From Lachnospiraceae bacterium (GTDB lineage Bacteria; Bacteroidota; Bacteroidia; Bacteroidales; Muribaculaceae), in assembly GCA_023663655.1 (NCBI GenBank), contig JAMPGZ010000003.1:1-64000 (forward strand): a stretch of DNA of 64,000 bases, written 5' to 3'. Shown here in pieces: positions 62,988 to 64,000 of the stretch (the stretch's first letter is position 1; each line of letters opens with the position of its first letter). The position numbers and the translations under genes were made by a program. The notes beneath the pieces are model-generated. The model worked only from the letters and a program-made list of their open reading frames with translations. It did not search any database and was not told the origin of the DNA.

Positions 62988-64000
62988 TTGAAAAAAGGGT
63001 CATTCAACGCATTTGCATCGCGATTTCTGCTCACGCTGACATTCTTCGGGATGTGGCTGGGCTTATCGGCACGCGACTTCCTCGTGACGGGGGTCGTGAT
63101 TGACTCGTTGTCGCGTGAGCCCATACCATATACAGCCGTTTTTATACCCTCGACAAAGGAGGGAAAACTTACTGATGACCGAGGAAAATTTTCAATATGG
63201 AGAAGAAACGCTGCCGACAGCATACGGTTTTCTGTGATGGGGTATTCAGAGAAGACTGTTCCATTCACAGTCTCTGGCGGTGCAAATTTGACCGTCGAGC
63301 TTGTTCCTACGGGGGTGATGCTTTCGGAAGTGGTTGTCAAGCCTAAAAAAGAGAAATACAGCAAGAAAAATAATCCGGCGGTGGATTTCGTGAACCGCAT
63401 CCGTGATTCAAGGGAAAAGAATGACCCACGTCGTCATGAGTTTTACGGCTATGACAAATATGAGCGGTTGTCAATGGCTATCAATGATTTTAATCCTGAC
63501 GGAAATTATTCCTGGCTTGGTGATAAGTTCAAGTTCATGCAAGAGTATGTCGATACGTCGGCAGTGTCGGGAAAACCGATACTCAACTTTATGGTGAAGG
63601 AGAAAGTGTCGGGTGTCAATTATTCCGGGCATGGCGAGCGAAAGAAAGAGGTGGTGCACGGATTGCGTCAGGAAGGTGTGGATGACATTTCCCATAACAG
63701 CGATGCCTCGAGGCAGGTGCTTGAAGATGTTTTCAGAGAGGTTGATATCTATGATAATGATGTCACGCTTTTGCAGAATAGGTTTGTGAGTCCGCTTGCC
63801 AAGATAGGACCTGATTTTTATAAGTATTATCTCACTGATACGGTTGAACTGGAAGGGGATTCATGCGTGGTGCTCAGTTTTGTGCCTCACACTCCGGAGA
63901 CATGGGGATTCATTGGGAAGCTCTATGTACCCAAAGGCGATTCGACCATGTTTGTGAAGAGGGTAGAGATGTTTTTGCCTCACACAATCAATGTCAATTT
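62988..64000 (+). CDS. DUF5686 and carboxypeptidase-regulatory-like protein (3' truncated by window)
   Basis: The open frame runs past the window end, so only 337 codons are seen. The start is probably TTG at 62988 (KKGSFNAFASRFLLTLTFFG), giving a signal peptide ending near LSA-R; the in-frame ATG inside the hydrophobic core would remove most of it. Residues 30-115 form a carboxypeptidase-regulatory-like domain (GVVIDSLSREPIPYTAVF; VMLSEVVVKPK). The following NPAVDFVNRIRDSREKNDP and YEFYGYDKYE-like segments are typical of DUF5686 outer-membrane proteins, which have a C-terminal barrel. Function is unknown. Confidence 0.82.
   Translation, partial: MKKGSFNAFASRFLLTLTFFGMWLGLSARDFLVTGVVIDSLSREPIPYTAVFIPSTKEGKLTDDRGKFSIWRRNAADSIRFSVMGYSEKTVPFTVSGGANLTVELVPTGVMLSEVVVKPKKEKYSKKNNPAVDFVNRIRDSREKNDPRRHEFYGYDKYERLSMAINDFNPDGNYSWLGDKFKFMQEYVDTSAVSGKPILNFMVKEKVSGVNYSGHGERKKEVVHGLRQEGVDDISHNSDASRQVLEDVFREVDIYDNDVTLLQNRFVSPLAKIGPDFYKYYLTDTVELEGDSCVVLSFVPHTPETWGFIGKLYVPKGDSTMFVKRVEMFLPHTINVN

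Overview
This window looks like chromosome from a gut member of the Bacteroidales, most likely a Muribaculaceae-type bacterium. The evidence is the density of Bacteroidota -7 promoter boxes (TAnnTTTG), the AT-rich leaders without Shine-Dalgarno sequences, many Bacteroidales-restricted families (DUF5106, DUF5686, PCMD, BT_3928-type DoxX, OmpP1/FadL barrels, TlpA-like thioredoxins), an SC-type lipobox followed by acidic residues in several lipoproteins, and the gene set for an LPS-containing outer membrane. The genus is inference. There are no rRNA genes, phage genes, complete insertion sequences or CRISPR arrays. Most of the window is ordinary core genome with small accessory islands between operons.

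Layout. 1-6.1 kb (minus): two tandem TlpA-like thioredoxins, a 352-bp MITE-like element with about 36-bp terminal inverted repeats, then an operon for a small unknown protein, a cyclophilin and an M16 peptidase. 6.2-13.6 kb: cytidylate kinase-like protein, DUF308 membrane protein, manA, a DUF6155-like gene, a FadL-type barrel and a Ca2+ P-type ATPase. 13.7-17.8 kb: pyrB-pyrI-flavin reductase-glyA-acyltransferase. 17.9-30.3 kb: pRiA4-ORF3-like protein, fmt, PAP2 phosphatase, second DUF308 protein, a Trp/Gly-repeat secreted protein with a second FadL-type barrel, PIF1-TPR helicase, purT, and DUF1599-BT_3928-tpiA. 30.3-36.4 kb (minus): DUF5106-DoxX-mnmA-bifunctional nuclease-MFS-rsmE-kdsA, nearly gapless. 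36.5-41.7 kb: clpB, lipoprotein genes, and a roughly 1-kb gene-poor island with REP-like hairpins and a second copy of a repeat also found at the window's left edge. 41.7-51.9 kb: GH28 glycosidase, an overlapping uvrD-nspC-glycosyltransferase operon, radC, a barrel protein with a PCMD lipoprotein, and a DUF4925-like lipoprotein. 52-64 kb: a TonB-receptor-like barrel beside a TPR/transmembrane/HTH regulator, tRNA-Glu(CUC), a probable small RNA of about 170 nt, a THUMP-like methyltransferase, pgk, prfA-pyrF, rlmD, a CYTH protein and the start of a DUF5686 gene cut by the window end.

Themes. Housekeeping metabolism (pyrimidines, formate-dependent purine synthesis, glycolysis, mannose-6-P, KDO for LPS, one-carbon units) and RNA modification or translation (mnmA, rsmE, rlmD, prfA, fmt) dominate. 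The cell-envelope genes are largely Bacteroidota-specific. The least explained material is non-coding: the MITE-like element, the REP-like island, the dispersed repeat and the sRNA candidate. I did not find a clearly new multi-gene defence or metabolic system. Family names come from recognition of motifs and overall protein character, not from database searches.
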